This document shows, piece by piece, positions 26,195 to 35,800 of a DNA stretch of 59,092 nucleotides; the stretch's first letter is position 1; the number at the start of each line of letters is the position of its first letter. Source of the DNA: Peptoniphilus timonensis JC401 (lineage in GTDB: Bacteria > Bacillota > Clostridia > Tissierellales > Peptoniphilaceae). The position numbers and the translations under genes are program-made. The DNA is taken from NCBI RefSeq assembly GCF_000312025.1, contig NZ_HE978594.1:72965-132056 (forward strand). Direction: 5' to 3'. The notes under the pieces are model-generated. The model worked only from the letters and a program-made list of their open reading frames with translations. It searched no databases and was not told where the DNA came from.

Positions 26195-26892
26195 GAAATC
26201 AAGAATTTTATTTAATATTTTTTATTTATTCTTTTATAGGTTGGTGCTGGGAGACTTTTCCTTGCTCTGCTATTGAGCTTAACAAAATTCATAACAGAGG
26301 TTTTTTACTCGGTCCTTCATGTCCTATTTATGGAATTGGAGCTAGCCTTTCCTTTGCTTTTTTAAAAAATTTTGAATCAAATCTTACAATTTTTCTGTAT
26401 TCAGCTTTTTTATCTTGCCTAATTGAATATATAATTGGATATCTTTTGGAAAAGTTTTTTAACAAGAGATGGTGGGATTACAGCAACTATCCCTTCCAAA
26501 TCAAGAGCAGGGTTTGCCTATATGGACTTTTGATTTTTGGTCTTGCAAATATTTTTATAGTAAAGAAATTAACACCAATACTTGTGTTTTTCTTATCCCT
26601 TGCAAGTGATAAGCTTGTAGATTACCTACTTATTTTCTTCTCACTCTTATTTATTTCAGATTTAATTTTAACTTTAAATCATCTCTTAAAGATATTTGAA
26701 AGTTTAGACAAAATTTATCTGGCAATTGACAAGAATATAAATGCTTATTTTTCTGAAATAAATGAATCCGAGAGAATTGCAAATCACAAATTATTAGAAG
26801 AATCAAAAAAATTCAAGCTAAAACTAATTGATTTAAATTCAAATCTAAAAGAAAGAGAAGAAAATATAAAAAAATTAATTACACAAAAATAA
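26191..26892 (+). CDS. CmpB-like membrane protein (putative ABC-transporter type IV)
   Basis: 233 residues of the CmpB-like family (PF06541). Conserved pattern seen: FIYSFIGWCWETFPC, HNRGFLLGPSCPIYGIGA, EYIIGYLLEKFFNKRWWDYS and SRVCLYGLLIFGLANIF, with about five membrane segments, then a cytoplasmic helical, lysine-rich tail. Despite the family name there is no evidence of transport. Cotranscribed and coupled with the HD protein. Confidence 0.85.
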   Translation: MRNQEFYLIFFIYSFIGWCWETFPCSAIELNKIHNRGFLLGPSCPIYGIGASLSFAFLKNFESNLTIFLYSAFLSCLIEYIIGYLLEKFFNKRWWDYSNYPFQIKSRVCLYGLLIFGLANIFIVKKLTPILVFFLSLASDKLVDYLLIFFSLLFISDLILTLNHLLKIFESLDKIYLAIDKNINAYFSEINESERIANHKLLEESKKFKLKLIDLNSNLKEREENIKKLITQK

Positions 26893-26930
26893 AGACCTCT
26901 TTAGTAAAAAATACTTTTTGAGGTCTTTTT
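26891..26930. terminator. Terminator between CmpB-like gene and pyk
   Basis: AAAGACCTC / GAGGTCTTT stem with an A/T-rich loop; T-run on the plus side. May also serve the convergent pyk transcript. Confidence 0.83.
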
Positions 26931-26961
26931 CATTACATATAAATTTTTCAAAGTAAAAATT

Positions 26962-28694
26962 CTATCTTCTAACTGTTCCATCTGTTCCATCAATAGTTAT
27001 TATATCGCCAGTTTTTATTAGCTCTGTAATGTCCTTTACTCCAACTATGGCAGTTTTATTTAAAGATATAGCAGCCACAGCTCCATTTGATGTAAAACCT
27101 GCCTCTTCTGTTACAAATCCTGAAGATTTTTCCATGTAAGGAATCATCCTTCCATCTGTTCCCTTGCAGATAATTATGTCCTTTGTCTTAAAGTTTTCTT
27201 TTAACTCTTCAAAAGTATTTGCAACCACTGCCCTCGCCTTTTTCTTCTTCTTGCCAATGGCAGTTCCTCTTCCAAGAATTTCTGAAACATTTTCTATTTT
27301 TAGAAGATTTGTAGAACCAGCAATGCCAGTTGGAACTCCTGCTGTTAAAACAACTAGATCTCCCGATTTTAAAAATCCCTTTTTAACGGCAACTTCCATA
27401 GATGCATCAATTAAATTATCTGTATCTTTAAAATTTAAAACTTTAACTGGTCTTACTCCCCAAACCAAGCTCAGTTGATTTTTAATTTTTTCAAAGGGAG
27501 TTGAAGCAATAATTGGAGTTTCAGGTCTAAATTTTGCAATTGCCCTTGAAGTGTTGCCTGAAGTTGTGGCAGTTATAATTGCATTTGCAGCTAAGTCTCT
27601 TGCGATTACACAGGCAGATCTTCCAATAGAATTGGTCATGGAATTTTCCACATCTTTAATTCTATTTTCCAAAATTTCATTGTGATCCACTGTTGATTCT
27701 GTGTATTCACAAATTTTTCTCATAGTCACCACTGCTTTTAAAGGATATTTCCCACTTGCAGTTTCTCCAGACAACATCACTGCACTTGTCCCATCAAGGA
27801 CTGCATTGGCAACGTCATTTGTCTCTGCACGAGTAGGTCTTGGATTTCTTATCATGGAGTCTAACATTTGTGTAGCTGTAATTACAGTCTTGCCAGCAAT
27901 ATTACATTTTTTTATAATTTTCTTTTGAATTATTGGAACAGCTTCTGTTTCTATCTCAACTCCAAGATCTCCTCTTGCCACCATTATTCCATCAGAAACT
28001 TCTATTATTTCGTCAATTAATTCAACAGCCTTTTGAGATTCAATTTTGGAAATAATTTTAGTCGTGTAATCTTTTTCTTCTTCAAGAACTTTTCTTATAG
28101 CTAAAACATCTTCTCTTGATCTTATAAAAGAGGCAGCTATAAAGTCCACATCTTCTTTTATTCCAAATTTAATATCTTCAATATCTCTTTCTGTTAGGGC
28201 TGGAAGTTTTATATCAACTCCAGGTACATTAACTCCCTTGTGAGATGAAATTGTGCCAGAATTTTTCACTTCTGTTATTATTTCTTCTCCTTCAATAGAT
28301 TTGACAAGAAGTTCCACAAGTCCATCGTCAATTAAAATTTTGTCCCCAATTTTTAAATCCTTGTATAGATCTTTATAGGAAACACTGGCAATTTGCTTGT
28401 TGCCAATTAAATCTTTGCTTGTCAAAATAAACTTCTGACCAATTTCTAAGAGAACTTCCCCTTCAATATCTCCAAGTCTTATTTCTGGTCCCTTGGTGTC
28501 AAGCATAATTCCAATGGGAAGATCCATTTCACGCCTAATTTTTTAATTCTGTCAATTTTTATCTTGTGTTCTTCATGACTTCCATGAGAAAAATTTAATC
28601 TGGCAACATTGACCCCTTCTTCGAAAAGAGCCCTTAAAACTTCTTCACTCTCACTTGCAGGTCCTATTGTCGCTACCATTTTTGTATTTTTCAT
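26962..28694 (-). CDS. pyk: Pyruvate kinase, frame-broken
   Basis: Last step of glycolysis, phosphoenolpyruvate plus ADP to pyruvate plus ATP. The N-terminus (28694, [16 protein letters not shown]) has the substrate motif [15 protein letters not shown]; the main part contains [41 protein letters not shown] and [15 protein letters not shown]. After the core, the C-terminal PEP-utiliser-like domain typical of Bacillus-type enzymes is present. The frame breaks at the A6 run (28539-28544): a seventh A gives [15 protein letters not shown] and a continuous ~577-residue enzyme. An essential glycolytic gene, so a sequencing error is most likely. Follows pfkA on the same strand. Confidence 0.93.
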
Positions 28695-28702
28695 AATTCA
28701 CC

Positions 28703-29656
28703 TCATATAGAAACAGTTTTTAGAATATCTAATAAATCTTGTCTAAAAACTTTTTTCACTTCAAAAATTTCATCAAAAGTCATGGTCATTGCCCTTCCAT
28801 CTTTAAATCCAAGAGCTAAAGAATTTCCCTTCTTAGCTTCTTTTACTGCAAGATATCCAAGTTGAGATGCCAAAATTCTATCAAAGATAGCTGGCGCACC
28901 ACCCCTTTGGATATAACCGAGGACAGTTACCTTTGTGTCAATGCCCGTCAGTTCTTGAAAGTCCTTGGCAAATTCAAAGGCAGACCCACAACCTTCAGCC
29001 ATGATAATTATGTGATGTCTTTTGCCACGATTTTTTCCCATAATTGCCTTTTCTGCAATTTCATTTATATTTGTTTCGATTTCTGGAACAATTATTGACT
29101 CTGCACCAGAAGAAACTCCTGCATAAAGGGCAATATCGCCGCACTCACGACCCATTACTTCCACAACATTTGCACGACCATGAGCTTCAGTTGTATCTCT
29201 TATATGACTTATAGCTTCTGTGACAGTTTCAACAGCTGTCATAAATCCAATAGTAAAATCTGTATAGGCAAGATCATTATCTATGGAGCAAGGAATCCCA
29301 ATTACATTTATTCCACAATCCTTTAATTTTTTTGCACCCCTTAGGCTTCCATCTCCTCCAAGGACAATTAGTGCATCAATTTCAAAAATTTTTAGAGAAT
29401 TTATTGCCTTTTCAAGTCCCTCTTCTGTCATAAATCTATCTGATCTTGAAGTTGATAAAATTGTTCCTCCTCTTTGGATAATATCAGCGACAGATGAAAC
29501 TTCTAATTTTTCAAATTTTGCATCAATAAGCCCTTCATAGCCACCACTTATTCCATAAACCTCTATCCCTTCAAATATGCAAGTTCTAGTAACTGCTCTT
29601 ATTGTGGCATTCATGCCAGGAGCATCTCCGCCACTTGTTAAAATTGCAACTCTCAT
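28703..29656 (-). CDS. pfkA: 6-phosphofructokinase
   Basis: ATP-dependent phosphorylation of fructose 6-phosphate. 317 residues from the ATG at 29656 (MRVAILTSGGDAPGMNATIRAV), or 319 from the GTG at 29662. Signatures: GGDAPGMN, GGDGS in LIVLGGDGSLRGA, GIPCSIDNDLAYTDFTIGFMTAVE (catalytic Asp), VEVMGRECGDIALYAG and LGYIQRGGAPAIFDR. Directly behind dnaE and ahead of pyk, the common Firmicute order. Confidence 0.96.
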   Translation of the reverse strand: MRVAILTSGGDAPGMNATIRAVTRTCIFEGIEVYGISGGYEGLIDAKFEKLEVSSVADIIQRGGTILSTSRSDRFMTEEGLEKAINSLKIFEIDALIVLGGDGSLRGAKKLKDCGINVIGIPCSIDNDLAYTDFTIGFMTAVETVTEAISHIRDTTEAHGRANVVEVMGRECGDIALYAGVSSGAESIIVPEIETNINEIAEKAIMGKNRGKRHHIIIMAEGCGSAFEFAKDFQELTGIDTKVTVLGYIQRGGAPAIFDRILASQLGYLAVKEAKKGNSLALGFKDGRAMTMTFDEIFEVKKVFRQDLLDILKTVSI

Positions 29657-29662
29657 ATCCAC

Positions 29663-32600
29663 CTACTTTAAAATAATTTTTTCTCTAGTTTTTGTAAATT
29701 CTATTAATTCATTTTGTATTTCATCAAAGGACTTGTCGTCAATCCAAAGATTTGATTCTGTGCCAAAGGCTCTCCTAGTTTCCTCTTCAAAAAATACAAC
29801 AGGAGTGTTGCCTTCATAGTCCCTTAAAATTCTCTTTATCTTATTTACATTTTCACTTTTCATGGAATTAACTGAAATATATAATTTATTTTTTGTTGGC
29901 ATCTTCAATCTTGAAATTGTATCCACTAAAATTTTAGGTTCTTCAACTTCAGACTCTTGGAAGTGGCCTTCTACTATAACTATATTTTCATCTTCAATTA
30001 AGTCCTTATATCTGGAATAAACATTTGGAAAAATAACAAGTTCAATTGTGCCAAATAAATCTTCTAGAGCTGCAAATGCCATCATTTTATTTGTCTTTGT
30101 TATCATTGTCTTCTTGGATTTTAAAATTCCTGCAACTCTTACCCTAGACCTTCTCAAAAGATTTTCCCTATATTTTTCAAAAATTTGATTTGTATTAATG
30201 CTTGAATTTTTTTCAATTGCTTCTCTATAAGGATCAAGAGGATGTCCAGATATATACATTCCTATAACTTCTTTTTCCATGTCTAATTTATCTTTTTGTG
30301 GGAAATCACGAAGCCTTGGCAAATCTTCTTGAAGGTCTTGATCTTCAAAAAGAGAAAATTGTCCCATCACATTATTTTTTGCAGTATTGGATGAAGATGA
30401 TAAAATTCCTTCATAAATTGCCAGGTATTGAGCTCTATTTCCCCTAAAATCATCCATAGCACCACATCTTATTAAGGATTCCACAGCTCTTTTATTTATA
30501 GCAGACTTATCAATGGCATTAATCCTATCAACAAAATCTTTTAAAGATTTATAGGTTCCCTTTTCTCTTCCCTTAACAATGACATCGATTAAGTTGTCCC
30601 CAACATTTTTAACTGCCTTTAAACCAAATCTTATTTTTTTATCTTCAACAGTGAAGTTTTTAAAAGAATAATTAATATTTGGTGGCAAAATTTCTATTCC
30701 AAGTCTTTTTATCTCCTCAATATAAAGGCTAACTTGCTTAATGTCATTTGTATAAGTGGAAATCTGTGCTGCCATAAATTCTCTTGGATAATAATATTTT
30801 AACCAAGCTGTCCTATAAGCAACTACTGAATAAGCAACAGAGTGGGATTTGTTAAAGGCATAATCTGCAAAATCTATTATCAAATCATAAATTTCATTGG
30901 CAGACTTTTCGTCAACTCCATTTGCAATAGCTCCACAAACTCCTTCAGCTGCATTTCCATAAATGAAATTCTGCCTTTCTTCTTCCATTACCTTCATTTT
31001 TTTCTTTGATATGGCACGTCTTACTATGTCCGCCCTGCCAAGAGAGTAACCACCAATTTGTTGAACAATTTGCATAACTTGTTCTTGGTAGACTATACAA
31101 CCATAAGTAGATTTAAGTATTGGTTCAAGTTTTGGATGAATGTAAGAAATTTTACTTTTGTCGTGTTTTGAAGCTACAAATTTTGGAATTTGCTTCATTG
31201 GGCCCGGTCTAAAGAGGGCGTTGGCTGCAACAAGATCTGAAAATTCATCTGGTTTTAATTCCTTTAAAAAGGCCCTCATGCCAGAAGATTCAAATTGAAA
31301 AACTCCAAGAGTTTCTGATCTTGCAAACATCTTTAAAACGTCTTTATCATCGTAATTAAAATTGTCAAAATTTATAATTTTGCCTTGATTTTCTTTAATT
31401 AAATTTATGGCATCTCTTATGACTGTAAGAGTTCTAAGTCCCAAAAAATCCATTTTAAGTAGGCCCAACTCTTCAAGTTCAATCATATTAAATTGAGTGG
31501 CAATAATTTTATCATTCCTAGTAAGTGGAACATATTCTGTAAGTTCGTCCTTAGAAATAACTACTCCAGCAGCGTGCGTTGAAGTGTGTCTTGGAAGACC
31601 TTCAAGCTTTAGAGCCATGTCAATTAAAAGTTTTGAGTCCTCTTCACTTTCATAAATTCCCCTAAAAGTTTCAGAAACTTCTAGAGCTTTTTCAAGAGTC
31701 ATATTTAGAGCTTGTGGCACTTGTTTTGCAATATAATCAACTTTTGCATAGGACATATCAAGAGCACGACCCACATCTCTTATGGCATTTCGAGCAGCCA
31801 TAGTTCCAAAGGTAACAATTTGTGCAACGTGAGAATCTCCATATTTTCTATTTACATATTCTATTACTTCTTCACGTCTTTCATAGCAAAAATCTATATC
31901 AATATCGGGCATAGAAACTCTCTCTGGATTTAAAAATCTTTCAAAAAGAAGATCAAATTCAAGAGGATCAACATCAGTTATGCCAAGACAATAGGAAAAT
32001 AAAGATCCAGCAGCAGAGCCCCTTCCAGGTCCAACTTGAATCTCATGTTTTCTTGCATATCTTATAAAATCCCATACTATTAAAAAGTAATCCACATAGC
32101 CCATATTTTTTATGGTATTAAATTCAAATTCAAATCTATTTTTTATTTCATCACTTACATTTTCATAGCGGCTATACATTCCATCTATGGCAAGTTTTTT
32201 TAGGATTCTTCGTGAGTATATCCTTCTGGAACAGTGAATTCTGGCAAATGAAGATCGTGAAAAGTTATTTCCACATTACATCTTTTGGCAATTTTTACTG
32301 TGTTTTCTAAAGCTTCTTTATTTTCTGGAAAAAGAGCTGCCATTTCATCTGGCGATTTTAAATAAAATTCATCAGATGGGAATTTCATCCTAGATTCATC
32401 ATTTACAGTCTTGCCTGTTTGGATTGAGAGAAGTACGTCGTGACTTTTTGCGTCTTCCTTATTTAAATAGTGCACATCATTTGAAGCAGTAAGATCTATG
32501 GATAATTCCTCTGAAAGTAAAACTAATTCACGATTAACTCTAGCTTGCTCAGGCATACCGTGATCCTGAAGTTCCAAATAAAAATTATCTTCTCCAAAAA

Positions 32601-33087
32601 TTTCTTTATATTCAAGAGCAGCAGCCTTTGCAGCTTCAATATCTCTATTTAAAATTAAATTTTGAACCTCGCCTCCAAGACAGGCAGAAGTTGCAATTAC
32701 ACCCTTTGAATATTTTCTCAAAACATCCTTATCGACTCTTGGCTTATAATAATAACCATCCACATATCCAATGGAAACTATTTTCATAATATTTTTAAAG
32801 CCCTCATTATTTTCTGCTAGGAGAATGAGGTGGTATCTCTTATTGGACTTGTCCTTTATTGACATATCCTTTTCAGAAATATAAACCTCACAGCCAAGTA
32901 TTGGTTTTATTCCAATATCCTTGCAAGCCTTATAAAATGCAATAGCCCCATACATATTTCCATGGTCTGTAAGAGCGACAGCCTCCATGCCAAGTTCTTT
33001 AACTCTTTGTGGCAAAAGATTTATTCTTGTAGATCCATCTAAAAGAGAATATTCACTGTGCAAATGTAGGTGGACAAAATTATTCAT
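29663..33087 (-). CDS. dnaE: DNA polymerase III alpha subunit, DnaE type, frame-broken
   Basis: Replicative polymerase alpha subunit of the DnaE class. The N-terminal PHP domain (33087 down to ~32300) has FVHLHLHSEYSLLDG and ALTDHGNMYGA; the polymerase core has FLIVWDFIRYARKHEIQVGPGRGSAAGSLFSY, MPDIDIDFCYERREEV and ALFRPGPMKQIP; the finger and OB-fold regions follow. The frame breaks near 32195-32204: the first ORF stops at HEES* while the rest continues as KKLAIDGMYSRYE. Lengthening the A-run does not repair it; one extra T (or C) before the A7 run does. Essential, so probably a missing base in the sequence. Confidence 0.93.
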
Positions 33088-33198
33088 ACAATCATCCTTA
33101 ATTTATAAAAAGTTTTTAACTCTATATTTTAAAAAACAAAATTCTATTACTAATCTTTAATATATTTTATCAAAGCCCATGGACAAATAAAAGGACAT

Positions 33199-33227
33199 GA
33201 AAAAAGAGTTTTGACTAAGCAAAACTC
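33199..33227 (-). terminator. Terminator after ptsH
   Basis: Minus strand GAGTTTTG-CTTAGT-CAAAACTC followed by a T-run. Confidence 0.83.
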
Positions 33228-33250
33228 CAATAAATAACATTTTATTTAAA

Positions 33251-33517
33251 TTATAGATTAATAAATTCTTTTTCAACTAATCTGGCAAGTCTTTCCACAG
33301 CTTCTTCTTCATCTACCCCATCAGCTTCAATGGAAATTTCTTCGCCTATAAAAGCTCCCAGTGACATTATACCAATAATAGATTTACCATTTACCTTGTC
33401 ATCGTGAGCTTCAAGATTTATATCAGAAGCAAATTTATTAGCTTCTCTTACAAAAAGTGCAGCGGCTCTAGCATGTAGTCCGTCAGCATTATTAAGCACA
33501 ACTTTTTTACTTATCAT
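33251..33517 (-). CDS. ptsH: HPr phosphocarrier protein
   Basis: 88 residues. Phosphate relay of the PTS sugar uptake system. The active His is in GLHARAAALFV and the regulatory Ser in NGKSIIGIMSLG, so both catalytic and CcpA-coregulator functions are possible; Crh-type proteins lack the His, so this is HPr proper. The start ATG at 33517 follows GAGGGG eight bases upstream, just beyond the whiA stop. No EI or other PTS genes are visible here. Confidence 0.9.
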   Translation of the reverse strand: MISKKVVLNNADGLHARAAALFVREANKFASDINLEAHDDKVNGKSIIGIMSLGAFIGEEISIEADGVDEEEAVERLARLVEKEFINL

Positions 33518-33518
33518 T

Positions 33519-34454
33519 TCATACACCCCTCAACTTGTTAGCAATTTTCCTAAGTTTTTTAAATCTATAATTAACAGTGGATTTTGAAACCTTTGGATCT
33601 AGAGAGTTTGCAATATCATTTAAACTCATAGACCTATTTTCTAGTCTAATCCTAGCAATAGATTTCAAATCATCATCCAAGTTTTCTATCCCTATCTCCC
33701 TATCGATGAGCTTAATATCTTCCACTTGATCGTAAGATGACTTAACTGTTTTATTTAAGTTAGCCGTCTCACAATTTACAATTCTGTTTACATTATTTCT
33801 CATATCTTTTATAACTCTTATATTTTCGTACTTCAAAACAGAGTTATAGGCACCAATAAGAGATAGAAAATCAGAAATTTGTTCTGAATCTTTAATGTAA
33901 ACTATGTATTTTTCCTTTCTCATAATAAGCTTGGAATTGAGACCAAATTCATTAATTGTCTCCATCAAAAAATTTGCATTGGATTCGTTTTCAGAAACAA
34001 ATTCTAAATGATATCCTTTTTGTGGATCTGTAATAGAACCTGAACCCATAAAGGCACCACGTATGTAGGCCTTTTTCTCATTCTTACTTTTTATGAGTAA
34101 AGTAGGTGCATAATTTATCATAAATACGCTTGCACCCTTTATATATTTTAACTCATCAAGTAGTAACCTGCAAGACTCATCTTGAGATATATAGATAATA
34201 AATATATTTTTTTTAAGTTGCGTGGACTTTACATTTTTTACTTCAACATCAAATCCAAAATATCTTCTTAAAAATGTAAAAATTCTTCTCGCCACAGGAG
34301 CATTTTCAGTAATGTACTCCATGGAAATTTTATTATTTTTAAAATTTAAAATCCCACACATGGGTGTGATTCCTGCAAGTTCAGACAAAATTAATTTATA
34401 ATCAGAAACTTTTATCTTTGCAACTTCATCCTTAACCTCAGATGAAAAACTCAT
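33519..34454 (-). CDS. whiA: WhiA family DNA-binding protein
   Basis: 311 residues; WhiA binds DNA and affects division and chromosome segregation in Firmicutes. N-terminal LAGLIDADG-like homing-endonuclease fold without catalytic acids (AYIRGAFMGSGSITDPQKGYHLEF), then a helix-turn-helix near the C-terminus (SLNDIANSLDPKVSKSTVNYRFKKLRKIA). The stop lies just upstream of the ptsH start, a common pairing in Firmicutes. Confidence 0.93.
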   Translation of the reverse strand: MSFSSEVKDEVAKIKVSDYKLILSELAGITPMCGILNFKNNKISMEYITENAPVARRIFTFLRRYFGFDVEVKNVKSTQLKKNIFIIYISQDESCRLLLDELKYIKGASVFMINYAPTLLIKSKNEKKAYIRGAFMGSGSITDPQKGYHLEFVSENESNANFLMETINEFGLNSKLIMRKEKYIVYIKDSEQISDFLSLIGAYNSVLKYENIRVIKDMRNNVNRIVNCETANLNKTVKSSYDQVEDIKLIDREIGIENLDDDLKSIARIRLENRSMSLNDIANSLDPKVSKSTVNYRFKKLRKIANKLRGV

Positions 34455-34574
34455 TTCTTCACCCCATTACCAATAAGTTTACTTTATTATACCAGAATTT
34501 ACTATAATTTGTTTATTTAATTAGATATTTATCTAATATAGGAAATTTATTTTACATAAATCTCAAATTACAAA

Positions 34575-34640
34575 AATATAAACCTGTGAGCTAAGAGAAG
34601 GAGCTAAATTATTTTGCCCTTAACTCTTTTATCACAGGCT
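34575..34640 (-). terminator. Terminator after prsA
   Basis: Long two-part hairpin, outer stem CCTGTGA / TCACAGG (34583-34589 and 34632-34638) with an inner AAGAG/CTCTT pair, then T-rich sequence on the minus strand. Confidence 0.7.
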
Positions 34641-34656
34641 TAAAATCTACTTTAAA

Positions 34657-35748
34657 TTATTTTGTTTCTTTTTTATCTTCTACTTTTGTATTTTTATCTG
34701 CATTAGCTTTTTTTGCATTTTTGTTATTTTCTGCAGCCTTAGTATTTGATTCTTTAACTTCTTGACCTTCTTTTTCTACTTTACCAAAATTTTGGTATTC
34801 TTCTGGAAGTTCAACATCTTTTGAAGTGTCAACGTAAGTTTTTATTTTTGCATCTTTCTTAACTTTGTCAAGATAGTCTTTGAATTTTTCTTGTTGTAGT
34901 TCAGCCTTAATTTGATCTTTTATTGCATCAAATTCTAGAGGAGTTTTTTCATCAAGTTTAATTACGTGATATCCAAATTGTGTGTTAACTGGTTCAGAAA
35001 TGTCTCCTGCCTTCATCTTAGCAACTTCTTGATCAAAAGCTTCTACCATTTGACCAGATGTAAATTCTCCAAGAGAACCACCATTTTGTGCACTTCCTGT
35101 ATCTTTAGAATTTTCTTTTGCAAGTTTAGCAAAATCTTCGCCCTTTAAAGCTTTCTTTCTCAATACATTAGCTTCTTTTAAATCAGATACTAAAATGTGA
35201 GATGCTTTAGCCTTGTAGTAGCTATCTTTATTGTCTTCGTAATGCTTTTTAACTTCTTCTTCTGTTGGTTCAAGATCTTTTAATTTTTCTTGAGTATATT
35301 TTCCAACAAGCATTTGATTTTTCATATTTTCAGTTACATATTCCTTTGGAAGACCATTTTCTTCTAAGAATTTGTTGAAGTTTTCTTCTCCACCAAGTTG
35401 CATTTGAATTTCTTCAATCTTTTTATTTACTTCTTCATCAGTAACTGTGATTTTAGACTTTTCTGCATCTTGTTTTAAAGCTTCAGTTGTTGTCAAATCA
35501 TTTATTGCTTGTTCTCTTAGAAGTTCTTCAGTTGTTTTTTTGCCGTCTTCTTGATTTTTAAGAACATCTTCACCATACATTGAAGTTAGTTGATTTACTC
35601 TTGCTGCATAAGATTTATAATAATCTTCCATTGGTATGTCAACTCCACCAACTGTTGCAGCTACTCCTTCTTTTTTTCCATTACAAGCAACTAGTGTCCC
35701 AGCTAGGGCAATAGCTACTGCTAATTTACCAAATTTTTTAAATTTCAT
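34657..35748 (-). CDS. prsA: Peptidyl-prolyl isomerase lipoprotein (foldase PrsA type)
   Basis: Extracytoplasmic foldase. 363 residues: lipoprotein signal MKFKKFGKLAVAIALAGTLVAC, a SurA-like N-terminal region, then a parvulin (PPIC) domain (KASHILVSDLKEANVLRKKALKGEDFAKLAKENSKD to GYHVIKL) and a lysine-rich low-complexity tail. Genes for secretion foldases often end the glmU-prs-pth-mfd run in Firmicutes. Confidence 0.9.
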   Translation of the reverse strand: MKFKKFGKLAVAIALAGTLVACNGKKEGVAATVGGVDIPMEDYYKSYAARVNQLTSMYGEDVLKNQEDGKKTTEELLREQAINDLTTTEALKQDAEKSKITVTDEEVNKKIEEIQMQLGGEENFNKFLEENGLPKEYVTENMKNQMLVGKYTQEKLKDLEPTEEEVKKHYEDNKDSYYKAKASHILVSDLKEANVLRKKALKGEDFAKLAKENSKDTGSAQNGGSLGEFTSGQMVEAFDQEVAKMKAGDISEPVNTQFGYHVIKLDEKTPLEFDAIKDQIKAELQQEKFKDYLDKVKKDAKIKTYVDTSKDVELPEEYQNFGKVEKEGQEVKESNTKAAENNKNAKKANADKNTKVEDKKETK

Positions 35749-35800
35749 AATTCTCTCCTTATTCTAATTTATTTTTCTCATATAATAATTCCATTATACA

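Noticed and set aside
26962-28694. Two distinct pyruvate-kinase genes
   Set aside because: The fragments are contiguous and complementary; one added A gives a single normal enzyme.
30000-33000. Opposite-strand ORFs inside dnaE, mfd, pyk and other large genes
   Set aside because: They lack ribosome sites and known motifs and mirror the codon pattern of the real genes.
32179-33087. dnaE as two separately functioning polypeptides (PHP part and polymerase part)
   Set aside because: The second ORF begins in mid-domain with no ribosome site, and the PHP to palm linker is only interrupted by a missing base.
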